From F23-B02 sp045599385 (lineage in GTDB: Bacteria; Bacillota; Clostridia; Oscillospirales; Oscillospiraceae): 43,236 bases of DNA. The stretch is taken from NCBI GenBank assembly GCA_045599385.1, contig JAZRVW010000040.1, forward strand, positions 1 to 43,236, in the 5' to 3' direction. How positions within the stretch are numbered: the first letter of the stretch is position 1; the number at the start of each line of letters is the position of its first letter. Both the position numbers and the translations under genes were made by a program. Positions 1 to 8,530 of the stretch are shown one piece after another. The notes below the pieces were generated by a model. It did no database searches and had not been told where the DNA came from. It saw only the letters and a list, made by a program, of their open reading frames with translations.

Positions 1-8
1 ATGTCGTT

Positions 9-2354
9 TTATATATCGCGGGACATGACGAGGATCTTTTCGTCATCCTCGGAGGGTTTGCCGGTAAAGCCCTGCCCCTCCCAGAAGGTCTGCGCGTCGG
101 TGTTTTCGACCGGGCAGCGAAGCGAGAGATAATCCATTCCCTGCGCCTTGAGCGAGGCGCGGATATCGGCAAAGAGCTGGGAACCGATGCCACGGCCCTG
201 CTTTTCCGCCTCGACCATGAACCAGCCGATGAAGGCATCGTCATTTTCGGGATAACCGGTAATGAGGTCAAGGATCGCAACAAGCTTTTCACCCTCGTAG
301 AAGCCCACAAAGTGCTTGTCGGTTTCCTCCTTGCCGTCGGGAAGCTCGCTGATTACGTCGGTGAGGCTTTCCACGGTGGGAACGCTGCCCATGTATTCAA
401 AGTACTTCATGTTGCTCTTGCACAGCGTGTATACGTCGGAGATGTCTTTGGGAGTAATCTTCTGAACGTTGTAGTCCGTTGCAAGCGCCTGAATGTTGAG
501 GGAGCCTTCGCCGTGCTCACTTTCGTAGTCAATGGCCTGACGGAACTGGGTTTCGTAAAGCTCGCGGTAGGTGCCGCCGAGAGCAAGCAGCTCCTCGTGA
601 GTGCCCTGCTCGGCAATGGTGCCGTCCTTGACGACGAGAATTTTGTCCGCCTTGAGAATGGTGGAAAGTCTGTGGGCGATGACTATGCTGGTGCGTCCCT
701 CCATCATCTTTTCCAAAGCGTCCTGAATGGCGTTTTCGGATATGGAGTCCAGCGCCGAGGTTGCCTCGTCAAGAATGAGGATTTTCGGGTTCTTGAGTAT
801 TACGCGGGCAATGGAAATGCGCTGCTTTTCGCCGCCCGAGAGCTTAAGTCCGCGGTTGCCCACGCTTGTGTTGTAGCCGTCGGGCTGGGAAACGATGAAG
901 TTGTGGATATTTGCAATCTTGCAGGCTTCCTCAATCTCCTCCATGGTGGCATCGTCCTTTGCGTAGCGGAGATTGTCAAGTATGGTGCCATTGAAGAGAT
1001 AGGTTTCCTGAGTGACAACGCCAATGCACTGGCGCAGATAGCTGAGGTCAAAATCGCGCACGTCTACGCCCGCAATTTTAACGCTGCCCTCAAGCACATC
1101 ATAAAGTCTGGGAATGAAGTTAACCACCGTGGATTTGCCCGAGCCAGAGGGACCAACGATAGCGTACATCTCTCCGCCGGGTACGGTGAAGTTTACATCT
1201 TTCAGCAGGGGAGTGCCCTTGTCATAGCTGAATGCCACGTGGTCGTAGACAATGTCCTGATTGTTTACATCGGGCTTCTTGCCGTTCTTGGGAGATACAA
1301 TGGTGTTCTCACGGTCAAAGTAATCGAAAATTCGGGTGAACAGGGCAAGGGAGCGGGTGAAGTCGACCTGAATGTTGAGCAGGGACTCAACGGGGCGGTA
1401 AAGGCGGTTAATAAGCGCAACGGTGGCAGTGATTGTACCGACAGTAAGCGCGGAGTCAATGTTCTTAATGATGAGATAGCCGCCCGCAAAGTAGATAAGC
1501 AGAGGACCTATCTGCGTGAACATACCCATGACAACGCTGAACCATTTGCCGCTGCGTCTTTCCTTCAGGGCGATGTCCGTTGCCTCGCCGTTAACTCTGA
1601 CGAAGTTTTCGTATTCCTTTTCCTCGCGGGTAAAAATCTTCACCAGCATGGAGCCGCTGACGGAGAGGGTTTCGTTAATGACCTGATTCAGCTCGTCATT
1701 TTTCTCCTGGCTTTCGGAAAGAAGCTTCCAGCGGGTTTTGCCCGCGCTCTTGGTGGGGATAATCAGCAGGGGAATTACCACAATACCCACGATGGCAAGC
1801 TGCCAGCTCATAGTAAGCAGGGCAACGAGAGTTGTGATGACGGTGGCAATGTTGCTGACAATGCTGGAGAGTGTGCCGCTTATGACAGTGCTGACGCCGC
1901 TGATGTCGGTGTTCATGCGGGTGATGATGTCACCCTGCTTTTCGGTTGTGAAAAAGCTGTGAGGCATGCTCTGCAGATGACGGTACATCTGGTTTTTCAT
2001 GTCAAAGATAATGCGCTGGGAAATCCAAGCATTTATGTAGCTTTCAACAACACCGATAACCTGGCTTATGGTAAGGGCGCAGAACGCCATGATGAGCAGA
2101 CGGATAAGCAGGGCAAGGTCGGTACCCACAAGAGCCTCGTCAACAATGCGTCCCGTGATGATTGAGGGGAACAGACCAACTGTTGCGGAAAGCAGGATTG
2201 CTATGAAAACAAAAAGAAACTGCAGCCAATATGGCTTGAGATAGGAAAGAATGCGTACAAGCAGCTCCTTCGTAACCTTGGGCATATTGGCTTTTTCCTC
2301 ATCGGTGAGGAAACCTCTCGGACCCAGAGAATTTCTTCCCATGCCGCCGGGCAT
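9..2354 (-). CDS. ABC exporter (permease-ATPase) fused to a C-terminal GNAT acetyltransferase
   Basis: The first ~600 of 781 residues form a half-size ABC exporter: a six-helix membrane domain (about residues 40-330), then a nucleotide-binding domain with Walker A GPSGSGKST near residue 400, signature LSGGEKQR near 503, Walker B ILILDEATSALD near 525 and the switch histidine in IAHRLS near 556. Such proteins act as homo- or heterodimers exporting lipids, drugs or peptides; the substrate is not readable. Residues ~628-781 are an added GNAT domain with the acetyl-CoA loop QGRGIG and a FWEGQGF end. The reading frame is open across the junction, so the fusion is real unless the assembly is wrong. 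The start at 2354 has AAGGAAG upstream. A promoter lies in the divergent gap shared with the DUF2974 gene. ABC assignment is certain; the role of the acetyltransferase is unknown. Confidence 0.93.
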   Translation of the reverse strand: MPGGMGRNSLGPRGFLTDEEKANMPKVTKELLVRILSYLKPYWLQFLFVFIAILLSATVGLFPSIITGRIVDEALVGTDLALLIRLLIMAFCALTISQVIGVVESYINAWISQRIIFDMKNQMYRHLQSMPHSFFTTEKQGDIITRMNTDISGVSTVISGTLSSIVSNIATVITTLVALLTMSWQLAIVGIVVIPLLIIPTKSAGKTRWKLLSESQEKNDELNQVINETLSVSGSMLVKIFTREEKEYENFVRVNGEATDIALKERRSGKWFSVVMGMFTQIGPLLIYFAGGYLIIKNIDSALTVGTITATVALINRLYRPVESLLNIQVDFTRSLALFTRIFDYFDRENTIVSPKNGKKPDVNNQDIVYDHVAFSYDKGTPLLKDVNFTVPGGEMYAIVGPSGSGKSTVVNFIPRLYDVLEGSVKIAGVDVRDFDLSYLRQCIGVVTQETYLFNGTILDNLRYAKDDATMEEIEEACKIANIHNFIVSQPDGYNTSVGNRGLKLSGGEKQRISIARVILKNPKILILDEATSALDSISENAIQDALEKMMEGRTSIVIAHRLSTILKADKILVVKDGTIAEQGTHEELLALGGTYRELYETQFRQAIDYESEHGEGSLNIQALATDYNVQKITPKDISDVYTLCKSNMKYFEYMGSVPTVESLTDVISELPDGKEETDKHFVGFYEGEKLVAILDLITGYPENDDAFIGWFMVEAEKQGRGIGSQLFADIRASLKAQGMDYLSLRCPVENTDAQTFWEGQGFTGKPSEDDEKILVMSRDI

Positions 2355-2387
2355 AAAACCACTTCCTTGTATTAGTGTAGTGAATCA

Positions 2388-2416
2388 ATTTTATAGGAAA
2401 AGCCGCCGTTTGTAAA
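2388..2416 (-). promoter_or_regulatory. Promoter of the ABC-GNAT gene
   Basis: On the minus strand a -35 TTTACA (2411-2416) and a -10 TAAAAT (2388-2393) are separated by 17 bases, just upstream of the ABC gene start. Confidence 0.45.
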
Positions 2417-2503
2417 CCGAAGAAACGACTTTTTTCAACAAACTGTGCTTTAATTCGCGGAAAATGTTTTCTAAAAAGACATGAAATAACAGGTTATGTG
2501 CGG

Positions 2504-2509
2504 TATAAT
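2504..2509 (+). promoter_or_regulatory. -10 box of the DUF2974 gene
   Basis: Perfect TATAAT about 30 bases before the ATG at 2540; the -35 is weak. Because transcription would begin near 2516, the in-frame ATG at 2498 lies upstream of the message, which supports 2540 as the true start. Confidence 0.5.
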
Positions 2510-2539
2510 ATATACAATGATAAAAAAGGAGATAGGGCA

Positions 2540-3778
2540 ATGGCAAACGCATTGGACTATATCGACTGGCGCGGAGACCTGAGCTTTGCGGCAGCTCCCG
2601 TAAACGAGATTGACAAGTATATCTTTGCGATTATCGGCAAGCCCGATTATACGGGCATAATTCCCGCAGACAGCGACACAGTCAGCATAAAGACCGCCGT
2701 TGACGGTTACTTTGAACTGTATCCCGATGCGGAGAAGCTCGGACTCATTGCTTCGCAATACACGCTGCCCATGCTGAAAAAGGTGGCGGAGTCCCTGCGC
2801 TATAAGGGCGTTCGCATTTCAAATTTCATAAACAAGGTCAGCGTTGAAGATACGGAGCAGTTCTCCGCCCTGACGGTTTATGCCGACGGCGTGAACTACA
2901 TATCCTTCCGCGGTACCGACGACTCAATTGTGGGCTGGAAGGAAAACTGCGAGCTTGCGGTCAAGGAGTCTGTTCCGGCACAGCGTGACGCGCTGGCATA
3001 CCTCATTAACGCTGCCAAGGTATGCGAGGGACCGCTGGTTGTATGCGGTCATTCAAAGGGCGGAAACCTTGCAATTTATGCCGCCTGCAATGCGCCTGAA
3101 TGGGTGCAGTACAGGATACTTGAGGTTTACAGCTATGACGGCCCTGGCTTCATGGCGGACTTTATGGAAAGCGACGGCTATAAGCGCATGGAAAGCCGAA
3201 TAACCACAATGGTGCCGTATAAATCACTTGTGGGCGTTCTGCTGAATCAGGCGGGAAGGCTTGAGGTAATTCAGGCGCAGGAGGCAGGTGTCACAGGTCA
3301 TGACGGACTGACATGGGACGTCACACGTGACCGTTTTATCCGTGCGCCCGAGCTCAGCGATATGAGCCGGTTTTTCCACACCTCAATGGCGGACACGCTC
3401 AACGGCATGGAGCCCGAGGACAGAGGCGAGCTTGTGGAAGAAATTTTTGAGGCGCTGACCTCCACGGGCGTGATGAATCTGACGGAGTTTACCGAGCAGA
3501 GTTTGCGTCAGGTGCTTGAAATTGCAAACAACTTCCGGAAATCCGGTGAGGTGCGCGGCTTTGCTTTCAGAATGCTTGAGCAGTCAATGAAGCTGGCAAA
3601 GGCCAACCGTGACGCCCGCAGGGAAGAGGAAAATGCCAAAGCCGAGGAAGAGAAGGCCCTCGAAGCCGAGGGTAAAGCGGAGGAAAAAACAGACATTGAA
3701 GCGACCATGCAGGCCGCCATCAATGCAGCAGGCGAGGCAATCCGCAACGCCGTCAGAGAAACCGCGGAAATTAAATAA
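2540..3778 (+). CDS. DUF2974 (Mbeg1-like) alpha/beta hydrolase
   Basis: A 412-residue cytosolic protein with a lipase-like nucleophile elbow GHSKGG (Ser172), after the conserved YISFRGTDDS strand and turn. This combination is typical of the DUF2974 family, common in Clostridia and Lactobacillales, where it is presumed to be a serine esterase or lipase with unknown substrate. The C-terminal ~50 residues are a Glu/Ala/Lys-rich, probably helical tail. The start at 2540 (MANALDYIDW) follows AAAAAAGGAGATA at good spacing; a longer frame from 2498 lacks this and overlaps the promoter. The gene stands alone, divergent from the ABC gene, and ends in a terminator shared with malQ. Confidence 0.85.
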   Translation: MANALDYIDWRGDLSFAAAPVNEIDKYIFAIIGKPDYTGIIPADSDTVSIKTAVDGYFELYPDAEKLGLIASQYTLPMLKKVAESLRYKGVRISNFINKVSVEDTEQFSALTVYADGVNYISFRGTDDSIVGWKENCELAVKESVPAQRDALAYLINAAKVCEGPLVVCGHSKGGNLAIYAACNAPEWVQYRILEVYSYDGPGFMADFMESDGYKRMESRITTMVPYKSLVGVLLNQAGRLEVIQAQEAGVTGHDGLTWDVTRDRFIRAPELSDMSRFFHTSMADTLNGMEPEDRGELVEEIFEALTSTGVMNLTEFTEQSLRQVLEIANNFRKSGEVRGFAFRMLEQSMKLAKANRDARREEENAKAEEEKALEAEGKAEEKTDIEATMQAAINAAGEAIRNAVRETAEIK

Positions 3779-3821
3779 AAGAAGCTGCATCTGCATTTCA
3801 AATGCAGGTGCAGCTTCTTTT
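3778..3821. terminator. Bidirectional terminator between DUF2974 gene and malQ
   Basis: A long hairpin (AAGAAGCTGCA ... TGCAGCTTCTT, with an inner CTGCATTT/AAATGCAG stem) flanked by A and T runs; it can end transcripts arriving from both convergent genes. Confidence 0.85.
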
Positions 3822-5310
3822 ATTCTGCGCTTCTGCCGTACATTTTCGACAGCTCCGCAATCTTTTTAGTAAGCTCAGGGGTGATGTCGCTCTCAAGCAG
3901 ACGCCACTGCCAGTTGAGCCCCAGTGTTCCGGGAGTGTTCATTCTGCCCTCGGCGCCCAGCCCGAGATAATCCTGCAGCTGCACCACAAAAAGCGCGGCA
4001 ACGCTTCTCATGCCGCAGCGGATAATTCCGTCGGCAAAGCCGTTATCGGAAAGCGCGAGGTATTCCTGCGCAAATTCCAGCTCTTCGGGTGAGGCTTCGC
4101 TGAGCCATTCTGCGATTGGCGCGTTGTCATGTGTTCCGACATAGCAAACGCAGTTCTGTCCGTATTTGTGGGGGAGATAGGCGCTTGAGCCGTCGGGACT
4201 GAAGGCAAACTCCAGCACCTTCATGCCTGGAAGCCCCGAAGCCATGAGAAGCTCATGCACCTCGGGAGTGAGCGTGCCCAGATCCTCGGCAATAAACTGA
4301 ACATTGTTAAACCAGCCTGTGAGCCTGCCCACAAGGTCCATGCCAGGTCCCTTCACCCAACGTCCGTTTACTGCGGTTTCCTCACCGTAGGGAACGGCCC
4401 AGAAGCTTTCAAAACCGCGGAAATGGTCAATGCGGAGCATGTCGAAAAGCTTTGCCGCGCCGTCAACGCGGCGAATCCACCAGCCGTAGCCGTCCTCCTT
4501 CATTTTATCCCAGTTATACAGCGGATTGCCCCAAAGCTGACCGCTTTCGCTGAAATAGTCGGGAGGCACGCCCGCAACCTCAATGGGAACGTTGTCCTCA
4601 TCGAGCATGAAAAGCCCGGGATTTGCCCACACGTCCGCAGAGTCCATGGCAACATAAATCGGCATATCTCCTATGATGCCTATGCCCTTTCCGTGAGCGT
4701 AGTCGCGCAGAGCCGTCCACTGCCTGAAAAACAGAAACTGCATAAACTCAAACTGCACGATGCAATCGCTCAGGCTGTGCGAGTATTCCTCCACGGCTTT
4801 TGCCCTGTGCAGACGGATTTCATCGTCTGCCCATTCCGTCCAGGCCTTCATGCCGAAATGCTTTTTCAGCGCCATGAACAGCGCGTAGTCGGGAAGCCAT
4901 GCGCTGTTTTCAGCCACAAAGGACTCAAACTCTTCCGCGTATCTGACAAGACCGCGTTCCGTGGCCTTGTTCAGAATTTCAAAGCGCGATTTATAAATCT
5001 TTTCATAATCTACATAACGTGAATTACTGCCCCAGTCCATGCCGCGAAGCTCCGCATTTTTCAGCAGACCGTCCTCGACGAGCAGGTCAAGGTCAATGAA
5101 ATAGGGGTTGCCCGCAAAGGTGGAAAAGCTCTGATAGGGCGAGTCACCGTAGCTTGTGGGGCCCACGGGCAGAATCTGCCACCAGCTCTGCTTTGCCTCC
5201 GCAAGAAAATCTATGAAATTATATGCCGCCTTGCCGAGAGTGCCTATTCCGTAGGGCGAGGGCAGAGCGGAAACGGGAAGTAAAATTCCGCTGCTTCTTT
5301 TAAGCTCCAT
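3820..5310 (-). CDS. malQ: 4-alpha-glucanotransferase (amylomaltase)
   Basis: Family GH77 enzyme that moves alpha-1,4-glucan segments between maltooligosaccharides in maltodextrin or glycogen metabolism, in the cytosol. The 496-residue length matches the family. Catalytic residues are all present: the nucleophile Asp in LRIDHFRGF (about residue 293), acid/base Glu in IAEDLGTL (about 340) and the third carboxylate in GTHDNAP (about 395). The N-terminus MELKRSSGILLPVSALPSPY is typical, and this ATG has GAGG upstream. A longer frame reaching 5358 adds 16 untypical residues and is not preferred. No other starch or maltose gene is nearby. It is probably a single-gene transcript. Confidence 0.97.
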   Translation of the reverse strand: MELKRSSGILLPVSALPSPYGIGTLGKAAYNFIDFLAEAKQSWWQILPVGPTSYGDSPYQSFSTFAGNPYFIDLDLLVEDGLLKNAELRGMDWGSNSRYVDYEKIYKSRFEILNKATERGLVRYAEEFESFVAENSAWLPDYALFMALKKHFGMKAWTEWADDEIRLHRAKAVEEYSHSLSDCIVQFEFMQFLFFRQWTALRDYAHGKGIGIIGDMPIYVAMDSADVWANPGLFMLDEDNVPIEVAGVPPDYFSESGQLWGNPLYNWDKMKEDGYGWWIRRVDGAAKLFDMLRIDHFRGFESFWAVPYGEETAVNGRWVKGPGMDLVGRLTGWFNNVQFIAEDLGTLTPEVHELLMASGLPGMKVLEFAFSPDGSSAYLPHKYGQNCVCYVGTHDNAPIAEWLSEASPEELEFAQEYLALSDNGFADGIIRCGMRSVAALFVVQLQDYLGLGAEGRMNTPGTLGLNWQWRLLESDITPELTKKIAELSKMYGRSAE

Positions 5311-5381
5311 GTTTTTTGCCTCAGATTTTTGATATCTTTTATAATAACAAAAAATCACGGATAGTCAATTGCCCGATACTG

Positions 5382-5390
5382 TGGTATAAT
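5382..5390 (+). promoter_or_regulatory. Extended -10 promoter of the C_GCAxxG_C_C gene
   Basis: TGGTATAAT (TG-N-TATAAT) with no good -35 at 17 bases. The 11 bases TGTGGTATAAT recur exactly upstream of tsaE (around 42038-42048). Confidence 0.6.
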
Positions 5391-5415
5391 ATAAAAAAAC
5401 AGCGAGGTAAAGACT

Positions 5416-5790
5416 ATGACAAAGGAAGAATATATTGATAAGGTCGTTGAGTACAAGCACTCGGGCTATAACTGCTGTCAGGCGGTTGTAAAAACGCTTA
5501 CGGAGGGCATGGACGTTGACGAAGAAAGCCTGCTTGACATCGCTTCGGGCTTCGGCATGGGTATGGGCTGCATGGAGGCAACCTGCGGCGCACTTGTGGG
5601 TGCAAACATCGTTGCGGGACTCACGGGAAAGGGCAGAGCCGCAAGAAATATTCTGAAGCGATTTGAGGAATTAAGCGGCGCCACAGTCTGCGGCGACCTC
5701 AAAGGCAGAAACACGGGAATTGCTCTCGCCTCCTGCGATGATTGCGTAAGAAATGCTGTAATTGCGGCAGCTGAAGTGTTGGATATGTGA
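5416..5790 (+). CDS. C_GCAxxG_C_C family redox-type protein
   Basis: A 124-residue protein with the family's spaced cysteines: Cys-Cys in GYNCCQAV, the GCMEATCGAL stretch that fits the C-GCAxxG signature, then TVCGDL and SCDDCV near the C-terminus. The family is common in anaerobes. It is thought to be redox-active or metal-binding because the cysteines are invariant, but no reaction is established. Start ATG follows AGCGAGGTAAAG. Transcribed away from malQ; the SCP2-like gene follows after ~100 bases with its own possible promoter. Confidence 0.88.
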   Translation: MTKEEYIDKVVEYKHSGYNCCQAVVKTLTEGMDVDEESLLDIASGFGMGMGCMEATCGALVGANIVAGLTGKGRAARNILKRFEELSGATVCGDLKGRNTGIALASCDDCVRNAVIAAAEVLDM

Positions 5791-5818
5791 ATAGAACCGT
5801 ACAACAGAGAGAAAACTG

Positions 5819-5846
5819 TTGACTTTTCGGCAAATATAAGTAAACT
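5819..5846 (+). promoter_or_regulatory. Possible promoter of the SCP2 gene
   Basis: TTGACT (5819-5824), 16-base spacer, TAAACT (5841-5846), about 45 bases before the SCP2 start codon. Confidence 0.4.
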
Positions 5847-5891
5847 GAAATCAGACACACAGAACAATTTATTTGAAAGGAAATACATATT

Positions 5892-6278
5892 ATGAAATTC
5901 TTAAGCGAAGAATGGTTTGAAAAGCACGTTGCAGCTTCAAAGGCCGCAATGACTCCCGGTAAGGCATGCACCGAAATGACCGAGCTGTATCTCGACTGCC
6001 CCGACGGCACAGATAAGTGGATTTACTACAAGGTTGAAAACGGCATGCTCACCGAAATCAAAATGGGCGTCGGCAAGGACACTATTCCCCAGGCAACCTT
6101 CGGCGGCAGCGGCAAGTACAGCAGCTATGTTCTCTCCGCAAAGGGCGAGCTTGATCCCGTCAAGGCCATCACTCAGGGCCACTTCAAGTTTGAAGGCAAG
6201 CTCATGAAGGCACTTCCCATGCTGGGCATCTACAACAAGGTTAACGCAGCAAAGGTCTTCCCCGAAAACGAGTATTGA
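5892..6278 (+). CDS. SCP2 sterol-binding-domain protein
   Basis: A 128-residue single-domain protein of the SCP-2 type, with the pattern GKACTEMTELYLDC, an amphipathic middle and FKFEGKLMKALPML near the C-terminus. Bacterial SCP2 proteins bind lipids or other hydrophobic ligands; no catalytic residues are known and the ligand cannot be read here. There is no signal peptide, so it should be cytosolic. AAAGGAAA precedes the start. It ends at a strong terminator and is not co-transcribed with the following membrane protein gene. Confidence 0.8.
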   Translation: MKFLSEEWFEKHVAASKAAMTPGKACTEMTELYLDCPDGTDKWIYYKVENGMLTEIKMGVGKDTIPQATFGGSGKYSSYVLSAKGELDPVKAITQGHFKFEGKLMKALPMLGIYNKVNAAKVFPENEY

Positions 6279-6287
6279 TCCGAATGA

Positions 6288-6316
6288 AAAAAGCCGTCCG
6301 AGAGGACGGCTTTTTT
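6288..6316 (+). terminator. Intrinsic terminator after SCP2 gene
   Basis: AAGCCGTCC / GGACGGCTT stem with a four-base loop followed by six T. Confidence 0.92.
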
Positions 6317-6422
6317 GCTCCGTAATGTCGGCGGAAAACGTATAAATGCTTAAATTCCATTGACGCGGAGCATTGAAATGGGTTAAACTATGTGTATAAG
6401 CATAAGAAAGGAATATCTATCC

Positions 6423-7136
6423 ATGGAACTGTCTGCAATACTCTGTTTTACAATTCTTGCCGTCGGCATCGTGCTCTGCTTTTTCTATGTAAGAGAAAAA
6501 ATAAAAGCCTACACCGTGAAGGCTGTTGTTCTCAAGGCAATCGTTTCCGTCTGCTTCATGGGCATTGCCGCTGCCGCAGCCATGAGCTGTTCCCAGCCTG
6601 TTTTTGCCTTCTGCGTAACAATGGGTCTGCTTCTCGGTCTGCTCGGCGATATCTGGCTTGACCTTAAGTTTGTCCACCCCGAATGCGATGCGCCCTATAC
6701 CTTTGCGGGTTTCTGGAGCTTTGCCGCGGGTCACGCATTTTTCATTGCTGGCATGCTGATTACATACGCGGATTTCTCAAAGCCTATGTATTTCATTATC
6801 CCCGCTGTTTTTGCAACCGCCGTTGGCATCGCAAATGTCTATGCAGGCCCCATTATGAAGCTTGAGTACGGCAAATTTGCAAAGATTACGCAGTTCTACG
6901 GCTCCATTCTTTTCTCCATGACTCTCATTGCGGGCTCCCTCGCTATGATGCACGGCTGGAGCGAAACCACCCTGAATCTCATGTTCGTAGGCGGCATTTC
7001 CTTCATCATCTCCGACCTTGTGCTTTCGGGCACCTATTTCGGCAAGGGACATGAGAAGCCCATCGACTTCATACTCAACTATGTTTTCTACTACGGCGCA
7101 CAGTTCATAATAGCATTCTCAATTCTAAGTGCGTAA
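6423..7136 (+). CDS. YhhN/TMEM86-family membrane protein (lysoplasmalogenase-like)
   Basis: A 237-residue protein made almost wholly of membrane helices (about seven to eight). Conserved polar motifs of the YhhN family sit within the helices: GLLGDIWLD, AAGHAFFIAGM and GGISFIISDLVLSG. Animal TMEM86B hydrolyses lysoplasmalogen vinyl ethers; bacterial members are assigned by similarity only. Plasmalogens do occur in anaerobic Clostridia, so the activity is plausible. The start at 6423 is chosen because AAAGGAA lies 5' of it; a start at 6390 has no binding site. Monocistronic, bounded by terminators on both sides. Confidence 0.78.
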   Translation: MELSAILCFTILAVGIVLCFFYVREKIKAYTVKAVVLKAIVSVCFMGIAAAAAMSCSQPVFAFCVTMGLLLGLLGDIWLDLKFVHPECDAPYTFAGFWSFAAGHAFFIAGMLITYADFSKPMYFIIPAVFATAVGIANVYAGPIMKLEYGKFAKITQFYGSILFSMTLIAGSLAMMHGWSETTLNLMFVGGISFIISDLVLSGTYFGKGHEKPIDFILNYVFYYGAQFIIAFSILSA

Positions 7137-7141
7137 GAAGT

Positions 7142-7180
7142 AAACAAAGCCCCGACACAAGTGTCGGGGCTTTGTTTATT
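7142..7180 (+). terminator. Intrinsic terminator after YhhN gene
   Basis: AAACAAAGCCCCGACAC / GTGTCGGGGCTTTGTTT, a 17-bp perfect stem with a two-base loop. Confidence 0.93.
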
Positions 7181-7215
7181 TTCAGATAATCCTATACAAG
7201 CAAAAAACAATGGGA

Positions 7216-7221
7216 TATAAT
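7216..7221 (+). promoter_or_regulatory. -10 box of the amidohydrolase operon
   Basis: Perfect TATAAT; the -35 is weak (TATACA at 7193-7198, 17-base spacer). An ATG at 7220 overlaps this box and so cannot be translated from this promoter. Confidence 0.5.
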
Positions 7222-7252
7222 GTTTGCATCTGAAAGGACGGAGGTATCTGCC

Positions 7253-8530
7253 GTGAAATATGCCATCATAAATGCAAATGTTCTGAACGGACATGAGGAC
7301 ATGGAAGCCGAGAAAAAGGCCGTTCTCGTTGAGGACGGGCGTATTGCCGCAATCGCCGATGACGCAAAGGACTTCGGTGAGGTAAAAACCCTTGACCTTG
7401 CGGGGAAGTATCTCATGCCCGGCCTTATCAATCTTCATGTGCATCTGCCGGGCTCCGGCATGCCGAACTATACAAAAAAGCAGAACGCAAAATCCGTTCG
7501 GCTGATTATGGGCAATCCCGTAAGCCGCACCGCAGCGTTCCTTCTGTGTTATAAATTTGCCCGCACCGAGCTTATGTCGGGCGTTACCACAATCCGCACC
7601 GTAGGCGGTCTCGGCAAAATCGACTCAGGCATACGCGATAGCGTAAACAAGGGAAAACTTCTCGGACCGAGAGTGCTTGCCTCCAACATGGCCATATCCG
7701 TACCCGGAGGTCACATGGCGGGCGTGCTGGCTTATGAGGCAAAAACTCCCGAGGACTGCGTGAAGCTTGTGGACAAGATTGCCGAAGATAAGCCCGACCT
7801 TATCAAGCTCATGATAACCGGCGGCGTGCTTGATGCAAAAAAGCGCGGCGAGCCCGGCGAACTCAAAATGCCGCCCGAGCTTGTAAAGGCCTGCTGTGAC
7901 GAGGCGCACAGACTTGGCTTCAGGGTTGCCGCCCATGTTGAAAGCCCCGAGGGACTCAAGGCGGCGCTGGAAAACGGAGTTGACACCGTGGAGCACGGCG
8001 CATTCACCGATGAGGCAATGGTAAAGCTTTTCAAAGAGCGCGGTGCAGCGGATATCTGCACAATTTCACCTGCAATACCCACCGCACTCTTCGATCTTGA
8101 GGTTTCGCACTCCACGGAGACGGTGCAGTATAACAGTCAGGTGGTTATGAAGGGTGTAATCGACTGTGCGAAGAAGGGCGTTGAAAACGGCTACTCCGTG
8201 GGACTCGGCACCGACACCGCATGTCCCTTCACAACCCATTACAATATGTGGCGCGAGCTTTGGTATTTCACAAAGTACGTGGGCGTAAGCAATGCCTTTG
8301 CCCTGCACACCGCAACGCAGGTCAACGCGGAAATCGCAGGCATTGCCGATGAAACGGGTACCGTTGAGGTGGGCAAATCCGCCGATTTCCTCGTCACCGA
8401 GGGCAATCCCCTTGAAAATCTGCAGGCGCTGCGCACTCCGTCAATGGTGGTCATGCGCGGTAAGGTGATAAACAATCCGAAGGTCAAGAAGTTCGAGTAC
8501 GTTGAAAACGAGCTTGACAAGTATATGTGA
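7253..8530 (+). CDS. Metal-dependent amidohydrolase (imidazolonepropionase/prolidase-like)
   Basis: A 425-residue TIM-barrel amidohydrolase. Metal ligands appear in order: HVH in GLINLHVHLPG (His62, His64), the Lys in LIKLMITGG, His in VAAHVES, His in TVEHGAF and the Asp in GLGTDTACPF. The split beta-sandwich is formed by the first ~50 and last ~60 residues. Relatives hydrolyse cyclic amides or Xaa-Pro dipeptides; the substrate is not readable. The start is GTG at 7253, preceded by GGACGGAGG at ideal spacing. The upstream ATG (7220) lies inside the -10 box. The stop overlaps the start of the EamA transporter, so the two are translationally coupled and may share a substrate. Confidence 0.88.
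   Translation: MKYAIINANVLNGHEDMEAEKKAVLVEDGRIAAIADDAKDFGEVKTLDLAGKYLMPGLINLHVHLPGSGMPNYTKKQNAKSVRLIMGNPVSRTAAFLLCYKFARTELMSGVTTIRTVGGLGKIDSGIRDSVNKGKLLGPRVLASNMAISVPGGHMAGVLAYEAKTPEDCVKLVDKIAEDKPDLIKLMITGGVLDAKKRGEPGELKMPPELVKACCDEAHRLGFRVAAHVESPEGLKAALENGVDTVEHGAFTDEAMVKLFKERGAADICTISPAIPTALFDLEVSHSTETVQYNSQVVMKGVIDCAKKGVENGYSVGLGTDTACPFTTHYNMWRELWYFTKYVGVSNAFALHTATQVNAEIAGIADETGTVEVGKSADFLVTEGNPLENLQALRTPSMVVMRGKVINNPKVKKFEYVENELDKYM

Noticed and set aside
312..2165. 617-codon plus-strand ORF
   Set aside because: It is antisense to the well-supported ABC-GNAT gene, has no family features and mirrors its codon bias.
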